64,000 nucleotides of DNA, from contig JAEXFN010000028.1 of assembly GCA_023400055.1 (NCBI GenBank), positions 62,001-126,000 on the forward strand. The letters run 5' to 3'. Each line of letters starts with the position of its first letter. The stretch's first letter is position 1. The stretch comes from Bacillota bacterium. GTDB taxonomy: Bacteria; Bacillota; UBA4882; UBA8346. This document shows, one piece after another, positions 8,620-17,132 of the stretch. The notes under the pieces are model-generated. The model made no database searches and was not told where the DNA came from. It saw only the letters and a program-made list of their open reading frames with translations. The position numbers and the translations under genes were made by a program.

Positions 8620-8648
8620 TTGTTCCGCGAGCGCAATCATGAGATAAT
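8620..8648 (+). promoter_or_regulatory. Sigma-A-like promoter for the thioredoxin-reductase-like gene
   Basis: TTGTTC and GATAAT are separated by 17 bases, 38 bases before the start codon. Confidence 0.5.
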
Positions 8649-8686
8649 GAAAAACAAAAGACAACTTCCGGCAAGGAGGGCTTACA

Positions 8687-9550
8687 ATGTATGATATCGC
8701 GATCGTTGGGGGAGGTCCCGCCGGCCTGGCCGCTGCCGTAAACGCCCGCCGCCGCAACAAAGAAACGGTTTTGATCTCCAAGGAGGTCTACAGCTCAAAA
8801 TTGACCCAGTCGCACCAGATCGATAATTATTTGGGGATTCCCCAGATCAGCGGGGCGGATCTGGCGTCGCGCATGCGCGAACACGCCCTGGAACTGGGCA
8901 CGGTCATTTTAAAAGATGAGATTCAAAGCATCGATGATGAAGAAGAGCGCTACCATCTTTTCGGCCGTGAAAACGCCCTGGAGGCCCGGGCCGTTATCCT
9001 GGCGGTCGGTGTCTCGCTGGGGGCGGAGATCGATGGCGAAACCCGGCTCACCGGACAAGGCGTCAGCTACTGCGCCACCTGCGACGGGATGTTTTTTAAA
9101 GGAAAAGACGTGGCGCTGATCGGCTATATTCCCGAAGCGGAAAACGAAGCGGCTTTTTTGGCCGAGATCTGCGCCAAGGTGTATTATTTGCCGCAGTATA
9201 AGCTCAGCCGGGAGCTCGCTCCCCAAATCACGCTAATTTCCGGCAAACCTTTGGCCATTCTGGGATCGGAGCGGGTGGAGTCCCTGCAGACCACCGCCGG
9301 GGAATATCCGTTGGCCGGAGTCTTTATTGAAAGGGCCAGTCGCCCGGTGGATCAGTTGATAGCCGGGCTCCGCACCGAATCGGGCCTGATCGTGGTCGAT
9401 CCGGGCCAAGCCACCAATTTGCCGGGCGTTTTCGCGGCCGGGGATTGCACCGGGAAGCCGTGGCAGATCAGCCGCGCGGTCGGACAAGGCCAGAGCGCCG
9501 CTCTGAGCGCGGTTCAATTCTTGGACGCGGCCAAACTCACCCGTCTCTGA
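8687..9550 (+). CDS. Thioredoxin-reductase-like FAD disulfide reductase without NADPH motifs
   Basis: The 287-residue flavoprotein has an N-terminal FAD site (IAIVGGGPAGLAAAVNARRR), the redox-active CATC (Cys129 and Cys132) and a C-terminal FAD motif (GVFAAGDCTGKPWQISRAVGQGQSAA), the low-molecular-weight thioredoxin reductase plan. The segment after CATC reads VALIGYIPEAENEAAF, where NADPH enzymes have GxGxxA, and the HRRxxxR arginines are replaced by LPQYKLS. Loss of both motifs is the hallmark of ferredoxin-dependent flavin thioredoxin reductases (FFTR) and related enzymes, so the electron donor is probably not NADPH. The start follows GGAGGGCTTACA. No thioredoxin gene is adjacent. Confidence 0.85.
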   Translation: MYDIAIVGGGPAGLAAAVNARRRNKETVLISKEVYSSKLTQSHQIDNYLGIPQISGADLASRMREHALELGTVILKDEIQSIDDEEERYHLFGRENALEARAVILAVGVSLGAEIDGETRLTGQGVSYCATCDGMFFKGKDVALIGYIPEAENEAAFLAEICAKVYYLPQYKLSRELAPQITLISGKPLAILGSERVESLQTTAGEYPLAGVFIERASRPVDQLIAGLRTESGLIVVDPGQATNLPGVFAAGDCTGKPWQISRAVGQGQSAALSAVQFLDAAKLTRL

Positions 9551-9597
9551 ACCCAGCGCCATCCCCTCCCGGGGAAGCGCGGTCGGTTTTCCGAAAT

Positions 9598-9624
9598 GCA
9601 ACTGCGCCCCCGGGCCGCAGTTGC
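9598..9624 (+). terminator. GC-rich hairpin downstream of the flavoprotein gene
   Basis: GCAACTGCG and CGCAGTTGC pair perfectly around a nine-base loop. There is no T-run, so it may only stabilise the 3' end. Nothing else is recognised in 9551-9858 apart from the GH13 ribosome site AGGAGGTGATC. Confidence 0.4.
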
Positions 9625-9858
9625 CGTCAATTGTTGGCAATATTCCTCCGATTGCCAAATGGAATCGGCCCGCTTGATGTCCTTCTAGCTCCCTCCCAGT
9701 ATCAGCCAACGTTGCAAACCAGCCGCTTTGGACCAAAGAAACGGGGCGGTTTGCAACGCCCGGACGCCTGCCAAACGCGCCGGAATTTACCGGTTGAAGA
9801 GTTACCCGATATCCCGTAGAGTATACATGTTAGCTTATCATCAGGAGGTGATCTTAAG

Positions 9859-11283
9859 ATGGGTCTACCGGAATATCGGATGCATGAAGCTTGTGATAAC
9901 TCGGTTCCGGCGCTTCCGCCCCGTTGGGCTGCAGATGCGGTTTTTTATCAAATATTCCCGGAACGTTTTTGCAACGGCGATCGCCGCAACGATCCCGCGG
10001 GCAGCGCCCCCTGGGGCGATAATCCTTCCCGCACCAATTTCTTCGGCGGCGATCTGCAAGGGATTATCAAACAAATCCCCTATCTTAAAGATTTGGGGGT
10101 AACCGGAATCTATTTGAACCCAATCTTTGACGCACCTTCAAATCATAAGTACGATACGCGTGATTATCTGAAGATTGCGCCGGAGTTCGGTGATATTCAG
10201 GTCTTCAAAGAACTGGTCGCCAAGTTGCATCAGGCGGGCATGCGAATCATCATCGACGGAGTTTTTAATCACACCGGCGATAATTTCTGGGCTTTTCAGG
10301 ATATCGTCAACCGCGGTGCGGAGTCGCGCTTCAAGGACTGGTATCATTGCCAGAACTTCCCGATTACCCAGGATCCCAAGCCGAACTACGAATGCTGGTG
10401 GGGGTTCGGGTCCCTTCCCAAGCTGAACCACGACAATCCGGAAGTGGTGCGCTATTTACTGCGCGTGGTAGCCTTCTGGACCAGTCTGGGCATTGACGGC
10501 TGGCGCCTGGACGTCCCGAATGAAGTAAAAATGGATTTTTGGCGCGTGTTCCGGCGGCTGGTGAAATCCCTGAATCCGCAGGCCTATATCGTCGGCGAGA
10601 TCTGGGACGATCCGTTCCACTGGTTGCAGGGCGACAGCTGCGACGCGGTAATGAATTACCGTTGGCGGGAGGCGGTAATCAAATATTTCGCGCAAACGCA
10701 GATTTCGGCGGATCAATTCCGGCTGGATTTGATGAATAACCGCAACAACCTGCCGTGGGAGTATGTGTTGAGCGCCTATAACTTATTGGGCAGCCACGAT
10801 ACGCCGCGCTTCCTGACGCTCTGCGGCGAGGACCGCCGTAAAATGTTGGCCGCTTTGGCGTTTCAGTTCACTTATCCGGGAGTGCCCGCGCTCTACTATG
10901 GCGACGAAATCGGCCTGACCGGCGCGGCCGATCCGGACTGCCGCAAGACCATGATCTGGACGCCCGAGCGTCAGGATCAGAGCTTGCTGGAGGCTACCAA
11001 GAAATTGGCGGCGCTGCGGAAACAGTATCCCGCGCTGCAGAACGGCAGCTATCATGATTTGCATCTGGGCGACGGCATCTTCGGCTTCGTGCGGAGCGGC
11101 AAGAACGAACAGATCCTGGCCTGCTTCAACATGAATCAGGATTGCCGCTGTCTGGAAGTGCCGCTGGAATGGAACCGGGGCTGGGAACCGATTTACGCTA
11201 TCGGCTGCAGTTTATCCGGGCTGAACTATCCGGAAATGCCACCCGGCGGAGTCCGCATCTTTAAACGGGGCGAATCCCGTTAA
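9859..11283 (+). CDS. GH13 family alpha-glucosidase/cyclomaltodextrinase-like enzyme
   Basis: The 474-residue protein is a GH13 TIM-barrel amylase. Conserved regions are VFYQIFPERFCNGD at the start, GIYLNPIF, DGVFNHTG (region I), GIDGWRLD with nucleophile Asp218 (region II), VGEIWDD with acid/base Glu247 (region III) and GSHDTPR with Asp314 (region IV). The QIFPERFxNGD opening is typical of neopullulanase and cyclomaltodextrinase types, but their N-terminal domain is absent here, so it is a short form. No signal peptide, so it acts on imported maltodextrins. A short beta domain closes the protein. AGGAGGTGATC precedes the ATG. Confidence 0.88.
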   Translation: MGLPEYRMHEACDNSVPALPPRWAADAVFYQIFPERFCNGDRRNDPAGSAPWGDNPSRTNFFGGDLQGIIKQIPYLKDLGVTGIYLNPIFDAPSNHKYDTRDYLKIAPEFGDIQVFKELVAKLHQAGMRIIIDGVFNHTGDNFWAFQDIVNRGAESRFKDWYHCQNFPITQDPKPNYECWWGFGSLPKLNHDNPEVVRYLLRVVAFWTSLGIDGWRLDVPNEVKMDFWRVFRRLVKSLNPQAYIVGEIWDDPFHWLQGDSCDAVMNYRWREAVIKYFAQTQISADQFRLDLMNNRNNLPWEYVLSAYNLLGSHDTPRFLTLCGEDRRKMLAALAFQFTYPGVPALYYGDEIGLTGAADPDCRKTMIWTPERQDQSLLEATKKLAALRKQYPALQNGSYHDLHLGDGIFGFVRSGKNEQILACFNMNQDCRCLEVPLEWNRGWEPIYAIGCSLSGLNYPEMPPGGVRIFKRGESR

Positions 11284-11309
11284 GGAGCGAGCATGAAGCA
11301 ATCGACCTA

Positions 11310-11342
11310 AGAGATCGGGGCCAAAACACCGATCTCTTTGTT
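11310..11342 (+). terminator. Intrinsic terminator after the GH13 gene
   Basis: AGAGATCGG pairs with CCGATCTCT around ten bases, followed by TTTGTTT. Confidence 0.75.
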
Positions 11343-11697
11343 TATCCCGAATGTTTGGCGGCGGATCTTTCTTTCGCGAAAAAGCTCCGTCGGATTGGAT
11401 AAGAATCATTTTATGTGTTATGCCCCGAATCCCAGCGGGCCGCCGCGACGAAACGCAACCGGCATTCCATCGCAAACCGGCCGGTCCAATTGCGAATGCC
11501 GCAGCGCGCCGAGGACCTTCCCGACGCCAAGCGGATCGCCTTGCGGACGGATTCATCGAAAACTGAACGTAAAAAGTAAGTTTAATTGCCGCCCCAGGGA
11601 AATATAAATAGAGTATTAGCAAAATTAGCATTCGGCGCGCCAAGGCGAGCGCTGCCATGAGCCCTGGATTTCCCATTAAAGATTTGAACGTGCAGGG
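11343..11697. other. Intergenic region without recognised gene
   Basis: GC-rich DNA with overlapping open frames on both strands. None has a ribosome site or a recognisable domain; the open frames follow from base composition. Confidence 0.4.
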
Positions 11698-11726
11698 TTG
11701 ACAGTGGTTAGTATCTGTGATATTAT
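11698..11726 (+). promoter_or_regulatory. Strong sigma-A promoter for tRNA-His
   Basis: Consensus TTGACA and TATTAT are separated by exactly 17 bases, 16 bases before the tRNA. Confidence 0.85.
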
Positions 11727-11741
11727 ATCATCTGCACGGAT

Positions 11742-11819
11742 GGTGGGCGTAGCTCAGCTGGTTAGAGTGCCAGGTTGTGGCCCTGGAGGTCGTGGGTTCG
11801 AACCCCATCGCTCACCCCA
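11742..11819 (+). tRNA. tRNA-His (GTG)
   Basis: A full cloverleaf: acceptor GTGGGCG/CGCTCAC, anticodon stem CCAGG/CCTGG with loop TTGTGGC giving anticodon GTG, and TTCGAAC in the T loop. CCA is encoded. The extra 5' G (11742) opposite discriminator C73 is the identity element of bacterial tRNA-His. Confidence 0.95.
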
Positions 11820-11978
11820 AATCTTTAAAACAAATTCAGGGACTAGGAATAGTCTCTTTTTTGTTGCCCAAAATCGGGATTATTTGACCGCGAAATTGTT
11901 ATACTACTACTCCGTGGCGTGGGAATCCGGCGGGCGGTCCCTTTTCCAGCCATCCAGTTTCCGGGAGGTCAAACAGGA

Positions 11979-12278
11979 ATGACAATCGACTGGCAAGTTT
12001 TTTTCCTGACGTTTTCAACGCTGTTCATCGCGGAAATGGGCGACAAGACGCAACTGGCGGTCTTTTCTCTGGTCACCGAATCCCGGAACCCCTTCTCGGT
12101 TTTCCTGGGAGCGAGCCTTGCTCTGGCCCTGGTCACGCTGATCGGGGCGCTGTTCGGCGGTTTGGTCACCCGCTACGTCCCCCAGCAGTATCTGAAGATC
12201 GGGGCGGCGCTGCTGTTTGTGGGAATCGGCTTTTACACGTTATATGAAGCCTTTACCGGCGGGGTGCTGACCAAATAA
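11979..12278 (+). CDS. TMEM165/GDT1 (UPF0016) family membrane protein, single-repeat form
   Basis: The 99-residue protein has three hydrophobic segments and the signature EMGDKTQ near residue 19 (consensus E-x-G-D-K-T/S). The family comprises cation/Ca2+/H+ or Mn2+ exporters. Larger members contain two such halves; this is one half, so it would work as a dimer or with a partner. The ATG at 11979 is preferred over a longer frame at 11919 because it follows GGGAGG and the upstream residues are not conserved-looking. Confidence 0.8.
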   Translation: MTIDWQVFFLTFSTLFIAEMGDKTQLAVFSLVTESRNPFSVFLGASLALALVTLIGALFGGLVTRYVPQQYLKIGAALLFVGIGFYTLYEAFTGGVLTK

Positions 12279-12419
12279 GCCGCTCCCGGGGGCGGGCTGC
12301 CCCGGGGAGACTCCAACCGAAAGAAAATAAGGAAGCCGAACCGCTGAGCTTTCGCCGCTCGTCGCCGGAGCCCCATCGCCAAGGATTCGGGGCTGCCATT
12401 GGCTCACCGCGAACGCTCG

Positions 12420-12705
12420 TTTTGTTACCGAAGAGAATGATTCAGTCGCCGAATAAGCCCATTGAGTTATTGAATGATGTCATTCAGTAATTGAATAGGT
12501 TCATTCGGTTACTAAAGATGATCATTCAGTAACTCAACATGTTCATTCAGTTACTGAACGAAATGATTCAGTTACTAAATATGTTCATTTAGTAACTGAA
12601 AATGTTCATTCTGTAACTAAATATGCTTATTCAGTAACTGAAGAGAGTCCTTCGGTAACTGAACATGCTCATCCGGTTACTGAAAACGGTGTTTCACTTC
12701 CGAAC
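12420..12705. repeat. 21-bp tandem array with TTCAGTTACTGAA dyad core, about 13-14 units
   Basis: Units recur every 21 bases. Each has a 13-bp core close to the perfect dyad TTCAGT-T/A-ACTGAA (cores start at 12441, 12462, 12483, 12504, 12525, 12546, 12567, 12588, 12609, 12630, 12651 and 12672, with weaker ones at 12420 and 12693) and an 8-bp spacer that is often ATGTTCA-like. Two of three forward frames have stops; one stays open from about 12498. No ribosome site or start is seen, so noncoding is more likely. The rest of 12279-12838 has nothing recognisable. Confidence 0.9.
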
Positions 12706-12838
12706 AATTTTCGCGCGGGTTCGGGGAGAACCGGGGAGCTATCCGCGCCTGGGCGGGATATTCCACGGGCGAACGACATATCCGGTTCCAAAACCATCAC
12801 TTTTTGCATATGAATGATGATGAAAGGGGCGGTTTTGG

Positions 12839-13114
12839 TTGTTGACGAAAACCTCGGAATTAAGAGAGCGTGAGGTCGTAAACGTCTTAGACGGCAAACG
12901 TCTTGGACTGGCCAGCGATCTTGAGATCGACGCGGTGACCGGCAGGATTCTAGCGATTGTGGTTCCCGGACCCGGGAAATTTTTATGGCTGTTCGGCAAA
13001 AACGACGATTTCGTGATTCCCTGGGAACGGATCAAGAAAATCGGGGTCGATGTTATTCTGGTGGAAGCGCCCAATTATGTGGATGAAAAAGCCACCGTGG
13101 TGAGTTTGGGATAA
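12839..13114 (+). CDS. ymxH: YlmC/YmxH family PRC-barrel protein
   Basis: The 91-residue protein (KTSELREREVVNVLDGKRLG, then DLEIDAVTGRILAIVVPG and IPWERIKKIGVDVILVE) matches the YlmC/YmxH PRC-barrel family found in spore-forming Bacillota. Its role is poorly defined and often linked to sporulation. The start is a TTG (two in a row, 12839 and 12842) after GAAAGGGGCGG; homologues begin with a similar ML-x-SEL. A single-gene unit. Confidence 0.85.
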   Translation: MLTKTSELREREVVNVLDGKRLGLASDLEIDAVTGRILAIVVPGPGKFLWLFGKNDDFVIPWERIKKIGVDVILVEAPNYVDEKATVVSLG

Positions 13115-13123
13115 GAACTTTTC

Positions 13124-13150
13124 AGTCAACCTGCCGGTTGACTTTCTTGA
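13124..13150 (+). terminator. Hairpin after ymxH
   Basis: AGTCAACC and GGTTGACT form a perfect 8-bp stem around TGCC, followed by TTCTT. Confidence 0.6.
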
Positions 13151-13384
13151 TCATTACGGCGCAATATACGATAATTAAAATGACCGCCTTGTAGATGAGC
13201 CGCGTCGCGCCGGCCGCTGCTCGATGCGATCCCGGCCCCAAGACGGGCCGGCGGCGAGTGCCGGAGCGGCGCGGCGTTGCATGGTCCGTGCTCCGGGTTC
13301 CCGGCCTCGATGGTGGACAACCCACGGGAGCGAGATTTGACGCGGCCCGGGAACTATGTTAGAGTAAACGGGGAAGGAGTATTC

Positions 13385-14284
13385 ATGAACTTACGGAATT
13401 ATCGTTTGGTTATCAGCGATCTCGATGGAACGCTGGTCGAATATGGCTCCGATCGCCTGTCGCCGGGGGTCGAGACGGCCGTAGCCCGGCTGCGGGAACA
13501 GGGGATGCGCTTTACGATCGCCACCGGCCGGAGTTGGAAACAGACCCGGCCGATCGCTCAGGCCTTGGGAGTGACGGTTCCGGTCATTCTGCAGGCCGGC
13601 GCCATTGTCTTCGATCCCGTCGCGGAACGGGTGCTGCGCCAGATTCAGCTCCGCCCGGATATCGATGAGCAGTTGCAGGACATTTTGGACAATGACTCGC
13701 TGGAAACCGCGAATGCGGTGGATCAGTTCTGCCTGGACGAATCCGGCGCGTATCACGCCACGATCATTCGAACCGAGGGCGGCAAATGGCTGCACGAACG
13801 GAGCGGGGAACGCTGCCTGCTGAATCGGGATTACGCGGGCGCGGTGGTCAAACATTTCTTCACCGGTCCGGAGCAGGCGCTCAAGAATTTATCGGTCCGG
13901 ATTCACCAGGAGGTTCAACCCCGGCCGAATATGATCCTCTGGCCGCCCGATCGGGAAAGCTACGATTGGTCGCTGGAGGTTTTCGATCCCGACGCCTCGA
14001 AGGGGCAGGCTTTGCAATGGCTCGTATCGCAACAGGGCCTAAAGATGAAACAGGTCCTGGCTTTTGGCGACGGATTCAATGATCTCGATATGTTGCAAGG
14101 CGCCGGGCTGGGGGTTGCCATGAAAGGCGCGCCGGACCTGGTCCGGGCCAAGGCCGATCGGGTCATCCCCGGGCCAGAGGAAGACGGGATCGCCCGCTTC
14201 CTGAACGGCGAGATCGCCGGCGTCTGCGAACGGAAGCCGTTGCTGCGACGTTTGGCCGGCATGGTTTTTACCAATCAGAATTGA
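13385..14284 (+). CDS. Cof-type HAD-IIB phosphatase
   Basis: The 299-residue protein has HAD motif I ISDLDGTLV (nucleophile Asp in DxDGT), motif II ATGRSW, a Lys before ALQWL and motif IV FGDGFNDLDML. The cap between motifs II and III is of the Cof/IIB type. It dephosphorylates small phosphorylated metabolites such as sugar phosphates; the exact substrate is unknown. The ATG at 13385 follows GGGGAAGGAG, so an upstream in-frame start at 13277 is not used. It is followed 66 bases later by the PHP gene, likely in one operon. Confidence 0.87.
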   Translation: MNLRNYRLVISDLDGTLVEYGSDRLSPGVETAVARLREQGMRFTIATGRSWKQTRPIAQALGVTVPVILQAGAIVFDPVAERVLRQIQLRPDIDEQLQDILDNDSLETANAVDQFCLDESGAYHATIIRTEGGKWLHERSGERCLLNRDYAGAVVKHFFTGPEQALKNLSVRIHQEVQPRPNMILWPPDRESYDWSLEVFDPDASKGQALQWLVSQQGLKMKQVLAFGDGFNDLDMLQGAGLGVAMKGAPDLVRAKADRVIPGPEEDGIARFLNGEIAGVCERKPLLRRLAGMVFTNQN

Positions 14285-14349
14285 GTCCGGTTTTGGGAAA
14301 CGTTGCTGACGAGCGTCACAGCGGTCGCGACGCACAGGAGGGGAAGACG

Positions 14350-15030
14350 GTGGTCTTTGATTTTCACACCCATACGTTTTTGAGCGACGGCGCATTGTTG
14401 CCCATGGAATCGATCCGGCGGGCGGTTGTCAACGGCTATCAGGCGATCGGCCTGACCGATCATGCCGCGCCCAGCAATATGGAACGGGTCATTAACGAAC
14501 TGCGGCGCGAGTGCCGGCTGGTCGGGCAATATTGGCCGATTCAGGCCATCCCCGGCGTGGAGTTGACCCATGTTCCGGCCGGGGCCATCCCGGAGCTGGC
14601 GGCGGAGGCCCGGCGGCTGGGCGCCCGGCTGGTGGTGGTCCACGGCGAGACCCTGGTGGAGCCGGTTGAGCCGGGAACGAACCAGGCGGCGGCCGGTTGC
14701 CGGGATGTCGACATCTTGGCCCATCCGGGCCTGCTTACGCCGGAGACCGCCCGTCTGGCGGCGCAAAACGGCGTGTTTATCGAGGTTACCGCCCGCGGCG
14801 GCCATAATGTCAGCAACGGCCACGTGGTTCAGGTGGGCCGGGCGGCCGGAGTTCAATTTTTGGTCGATTCCGACGCGCACGAACCGGAGGATCTGCTCAC
14901 CGCAGACTGGGCCCGGCTGGTGGCGCGCGGCGCCGGTCTCGATGAGGCCGAGGCGGCCGCGGCGCTTCAGCGCAATCCGCTGCGGCTGCTGGAACGGATT
15001 GCTGCTGGAAGAAATGTTCCTGGTTGCTAG
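14350..15030 (+). CDS. PHP-domain histidinol-phosphatase-like protein
   Basis: About 226 residues. Metal-binding PHP motifs are in order: FDFHTHTFLSDG, GLTDHA, PGVELTHV, VVVHGET, DILAHPG and LVDSDAHE. The family includes histidinol phosphatases and other phosphoesterases with a trinuclear metal centre. The GTG at 14350 is preferred because AGGAGGGG precedes it by six bases. It likely shares a transcript with the Cof phosphatase. Confidence 0.83.
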   Translation: MVFDFHTHTFLSDGALLPMESIRRAVVNGYQAIGLTDHAAPSNMERVINELRRECRLVGQYWPIQAIPGVELTHVPAGAIPELAAEARRLGARLVVVHGETLVEPVEPGTNQAAAGCRDVDILAHPGLLTPETARLAAQNGVFIEVTARGGHNVSNGHVVQVGRAAGVQFLVDSDAHEPEDLLTADWARLVARGAGLDEAEAAAALQRNPLRLLERIAAGRNVPGC

Positions 15031-15062
15031 TTTTTGGTTGTTGGTTTTTGGCGAAATAATTT

Positions 15063-15106
15063 GACTAACAACTAACAACTAACAACTAACAACTAACAAC
15101 TAACCA
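15063..15106. repeat. 7-bp microsatellite (AACTAAC)n
   Basis: Six or so head-to-tail copies of AACTAAC, with complementary GTTGTTGG/GTTGCTAG sequence just upstream (15019-15045), so a loose hairpin is possible. Located just after the PHP gene. Confidence 0.85.
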
Positions 15107-15137
15107 CTAAAAATTTTAAAGATAATGGCTTAGCCGG

Positions 15138-15166
15138 TTGAAATTAACCCCGACTTAGCATATAAT
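15138..15166 (+). promoter_or_regulatory. Sigma-A promoter of the T-box/DAHP synthase unit
   Basis: TTGAAA and a perfect TATAAT are 17 bases apart, directly upstream of the T-box leader. Confidence 0.85.
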
Positions 15167-15184
15167 GTATTACAATATAGCGAG

Positions 15185-15520
15185 TAAACGACGATGATCA
15201 AGGAAAGTAACCTGGGGAGTTCCTTTAGAGAGAAAGGGTCACCGGCTGAAAGCCCTTTTAGGAGTGAAACGGGCGAAGTTCCCTTGGGAGTTGACCGCTG
15301 AAAAGGCGGAGGTTGACCGGAGGTCCAAGGAAAAGCCGGTCGATCGCCCCGATTAGGTTGGTCCGGCCGCCCGCCGTTAACTGGGATAGGGTATCGAAAG
15401 CTGCGCTTCTCCGTACCCGAAGAGCGAGTCAGTATTGACTAAAATGGGTGGTACCGCGGAATTTGGCCCACGTTTCGTCCCAATGGTTGGGGATCTAACG
15501 TGGGCTAATTATTTTTTTTG
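15185..15520 (+). promoter_or_regulatory. T-box riboswitch, specifier TTC (tRNA-Phe)
   Basis: Stem I shows AAAGTAA, AGAGAG, the distal GGCTGAAAGCC loop and, on its 3' side, GCGAAG-TTC-CCTTGGGAGT, which aligns with the usual GAAC-codon-ATCCTGGAGT, giving a TTC (Phe) specifier at 15279-15281. The T-box core GGTGGTACCGCGG is at 15446-15458. The terminator stem GCCCACGTT/AACGTGGGC with a T-run is at 15466-15520. Uncharged tRNA-Phe should stabilise the antiterminator and switch on DAHP synthase, a sensible phenylalanine-starvation response. Confidence 0.92.
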
Positions 15521-15534
15521 GAGGGTAAACGCGG

Positions 15535-16575
15535 ATGATCATCGTAACCAATCAAGCCATTACTGAGGCGCAGTGGCAGAATCTGTGCAACCGCCTGGAG
15601 GATCTGGGGTTCCAGATCTATGTGATTCAGGGCGTGGAGAAGAAAGTCATCGGGGCAGTGGGGGATAAGCGCCGGGTCGATTTCCGTTTTCTCGAGAACA
15701 TTCCCGGCGTGGAGAAAGTGATCCCGATTCTCAGCCCCTATAAGTTGGTTTCCCGGGAGATCAAGCCGGAAGGGACCGTGATCGAGGTGGGCCGGCTGAA
15801 GATCGGCGGCGGTTCCTTGGGGATCATCGCCGGCCCATGCGCGGTGGAGAGCGAGGAACAATTGCTCCAGGCGGCCGAGGGCATCCGGGCGGCCGGCGGC
15901 GACGGCCTGCGGGGCGGAGCTTTCAAACCGCGCACCTCGCCCTATAGCTTTCAGGGGCTCGAGGAAGAAGGGCTGAGGCTTTTGGCCCTGGCCCGCCAGA
16001 AAACCGGACTGCCGGTCATCACCGAGCTGATGAACCTGACGGAATTGGATCTGGTGCAGGAGTACACCGATATCATCCAGATCGGTGCCCGCAATATGCA
16101 AAATTTCGGTTTGTTGCGGGCGGTCGGCCGTTGTAGCAAACCGGTATTGCTCAAACGGGGCCTCTCGGCCACGGTCGAGGAATGGCTGATGGCGGCGGAG
16201 TATATCATGGCCGAGGGGAACCACGCGGTAATCCTTTGCGAACGGGGGATCCGCACTTTTGAGACGGCGACCCGGAACACGCTGGATCTGAGCGCCGTGC
16301 CCCTGGTGAAGCTGCTGAGCCATCTCCCGGTGGTGGTCGATCCCAGCCACGGCACTGGCAAACGCAAGCTGGTGCTGCCGATGGCCAAGGCGGCCGTGGC
16401 GGCCGGGGCGGACGGTTTATTGATCGAGGTGCATCCCGATCCGGCCCACGCCTGGAGCGACGGGGAGCAGTCGTTGGATATTCCGGACTTCCAGCGCTTG
16501 GTGAAGTCGGTCCGGCAATTGGCGGAATTGCGGGAACCGGCCGACGCAGCGCCGTCCGTCGGCGCGCAAGGTTAA
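15535..16575 (+). CDS. aroF: 3-deoxy-7-phosphoheptulonate (DAHP) synthase
   Basis: The 346-residue protein has a short N-terminal ferredoxin-like regulatory domain (about 1-75, MIIVTNQAITEAQWQNLC) followed by the class I-beta barrel: IAGPCAVES, GGAFKPRTSPYSFQG, QIGARNMQNF, LKRGLSATVEEW, CERGIRTFE, VVDPSHGTGKR and LIEVHPDP. It condenses phosphoenolpyruvate and erythrose-4-phosphate in the first step of the shikimate pathway. GGAGGG precedes the ATG. Transcription is controlled by the T-box immediately upstream. The N-terminal domain suggests allosteric control by an aromatic product. Confidence 0.94.
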   Translation: MIIVTNQAITEAQWQNLCNRLEDLGFQIYVIQGVEKKVIGAVGDKRRVDFRFLENIPGVEKVIPILSPYKLVSREIKPEGTVIEVGRLKIGGGSLGIIAGPCAVESEEQLLQAAEGIRAAGGDGLRGGAFKPRTSPYSFQGLEEEGLRLLALARQKTGLPVITELMNLTELDLVQEYTDIIQIGARNMQNFGLLRAVGRCSKPVLLKRGLSATVEEWLMAAEYIMAEGNHAVILCERGIRTFETATRNTLDLSAVPLVKLLSHLPVVVDPSHGTGKRKLVLPMAKAAVAAGADGLLIEVHPDPAHAWSDGEQSLDIPDFQRLVKSVRQLAELREPADAAPSVGAQG

Positions 16576-16644
16576 AAGGGTCCAGGCCTTGAGAGACGCC
16601 CTCGGCCAATGTTACATTTTTATGAAACAGTTGTCGGGTAACAG

Positions 16645-16673
16645 TTGTTATTTTCCAATGCCGGTGATATAAT
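16645..16673 (+). promoter_or_regulatory. Sigma-A promoter for the zinc-ribbon gene
   Basis: TTGTTA and TATAAT with a 17-base spacer, about 45 bases before the start. Confidence 0.75.
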
Positions 16674-16717
16674 GAGGGCGAATCAAAACTATTTTCATAT
16701 TGCAAGTGAGGCGATGG

Positions 16718-17008
16718 TTGGTGGCTTTCCAGGACAAGACTTTAATCTGTAGTGATTGCGGCGCGGAGTTCGTTTTTACTGCCGGCGAACAAGAGTTTTT
16801 CGCGAATAAAGGCTTTACCAATGAACCGCGGCGTTGCGGCAGTTGCCGTTCGGCCCGCAAGCAGCAGGGACGGGATGGCGAGTCAAACCGGACGCGCGAG
16901 ATGTACGATGTCGTCTGCGCCGATTGCGGGGCAACGACGCAGGTTCCTTTTAAGCCGCGCGAAGATCGGCCGGTCTATTGTCGGGATTGTTTCCAACGCC
17001 ATAAATAA
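16718..17008 (+). CDS. Zinc-ribbon protein
   Basis: About 96 residues with four CxxC pairs: CSDC, CGSC, CADC and CRDC, making two zinc ribbons. The N-terminal half (FQDKTLICSDCGAEFVFTAG, then EQEFFANKGF) is a widely conserved bacterial zinc-ribbon module of unknown function; the C-terminal ribbon resembles the CxxC-x-CRDC element of RNA/DNA-binding small proteins. GTGAGG is six bases before the TTG at 16718; GTG at 16721 is an alternative. It has its own promoter and terminator. Confidence 0.82.
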   Translation: MVAFQDKTLICSDCGAEFVFTAGEQEFFANKGFTNEPRRCGSCRSARKQQGRDGESNRTREMYDVVCADCGATTQVPFKPREDRPVYCRDCFQRHK

Positions 17009-17041
17009 GCCTAAATGATTCGTTTGCAAAGCATTCGACCA

Positions 17042-17066
17042 AACCCTCCTTGTGGAGGGTTTTTTA
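17042..17066 (+). terminator. Intrinsic terminator after the zinc-ribbon gene
   Basis: AACCCTCC and GGAGGGTT around TTGT, followed by TTTTT. Confidence 0.88.
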
Positions 17067-17132
17067 TAAATTGTTTTGGTCTGCCGAAAAATTGGCAACT
17101 TTATTAATGATCAACTTCTGGAGCGTTATCCA

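Noticed and set aside
12420..12705. CRISPR array
   Set aside because: The period is 21 bp, spacers are only 8 bp and similar to each other, and no cas gene is near. The same applies to 58065-58287 and to the 7-bp repeat at 15063.
12498..12788. Open forward frame through the 12-kb array (SVTE-type heptads)
   Set aside because: No start codon or ribosome site, and it begins at an in-array stop.
13122..13325. Minus-strand frame with a hydrophobic end near ymxH
   Set aside because: It ends inside the terminator stem and has no ribosome site or recognised domain.
14275..15078. 267-codon frame on the minus strand opposite the PHP gene
   Set aside because: Shadow of a GC-rich gene; the plus strand has complete PHP motifs and a ribosome site.
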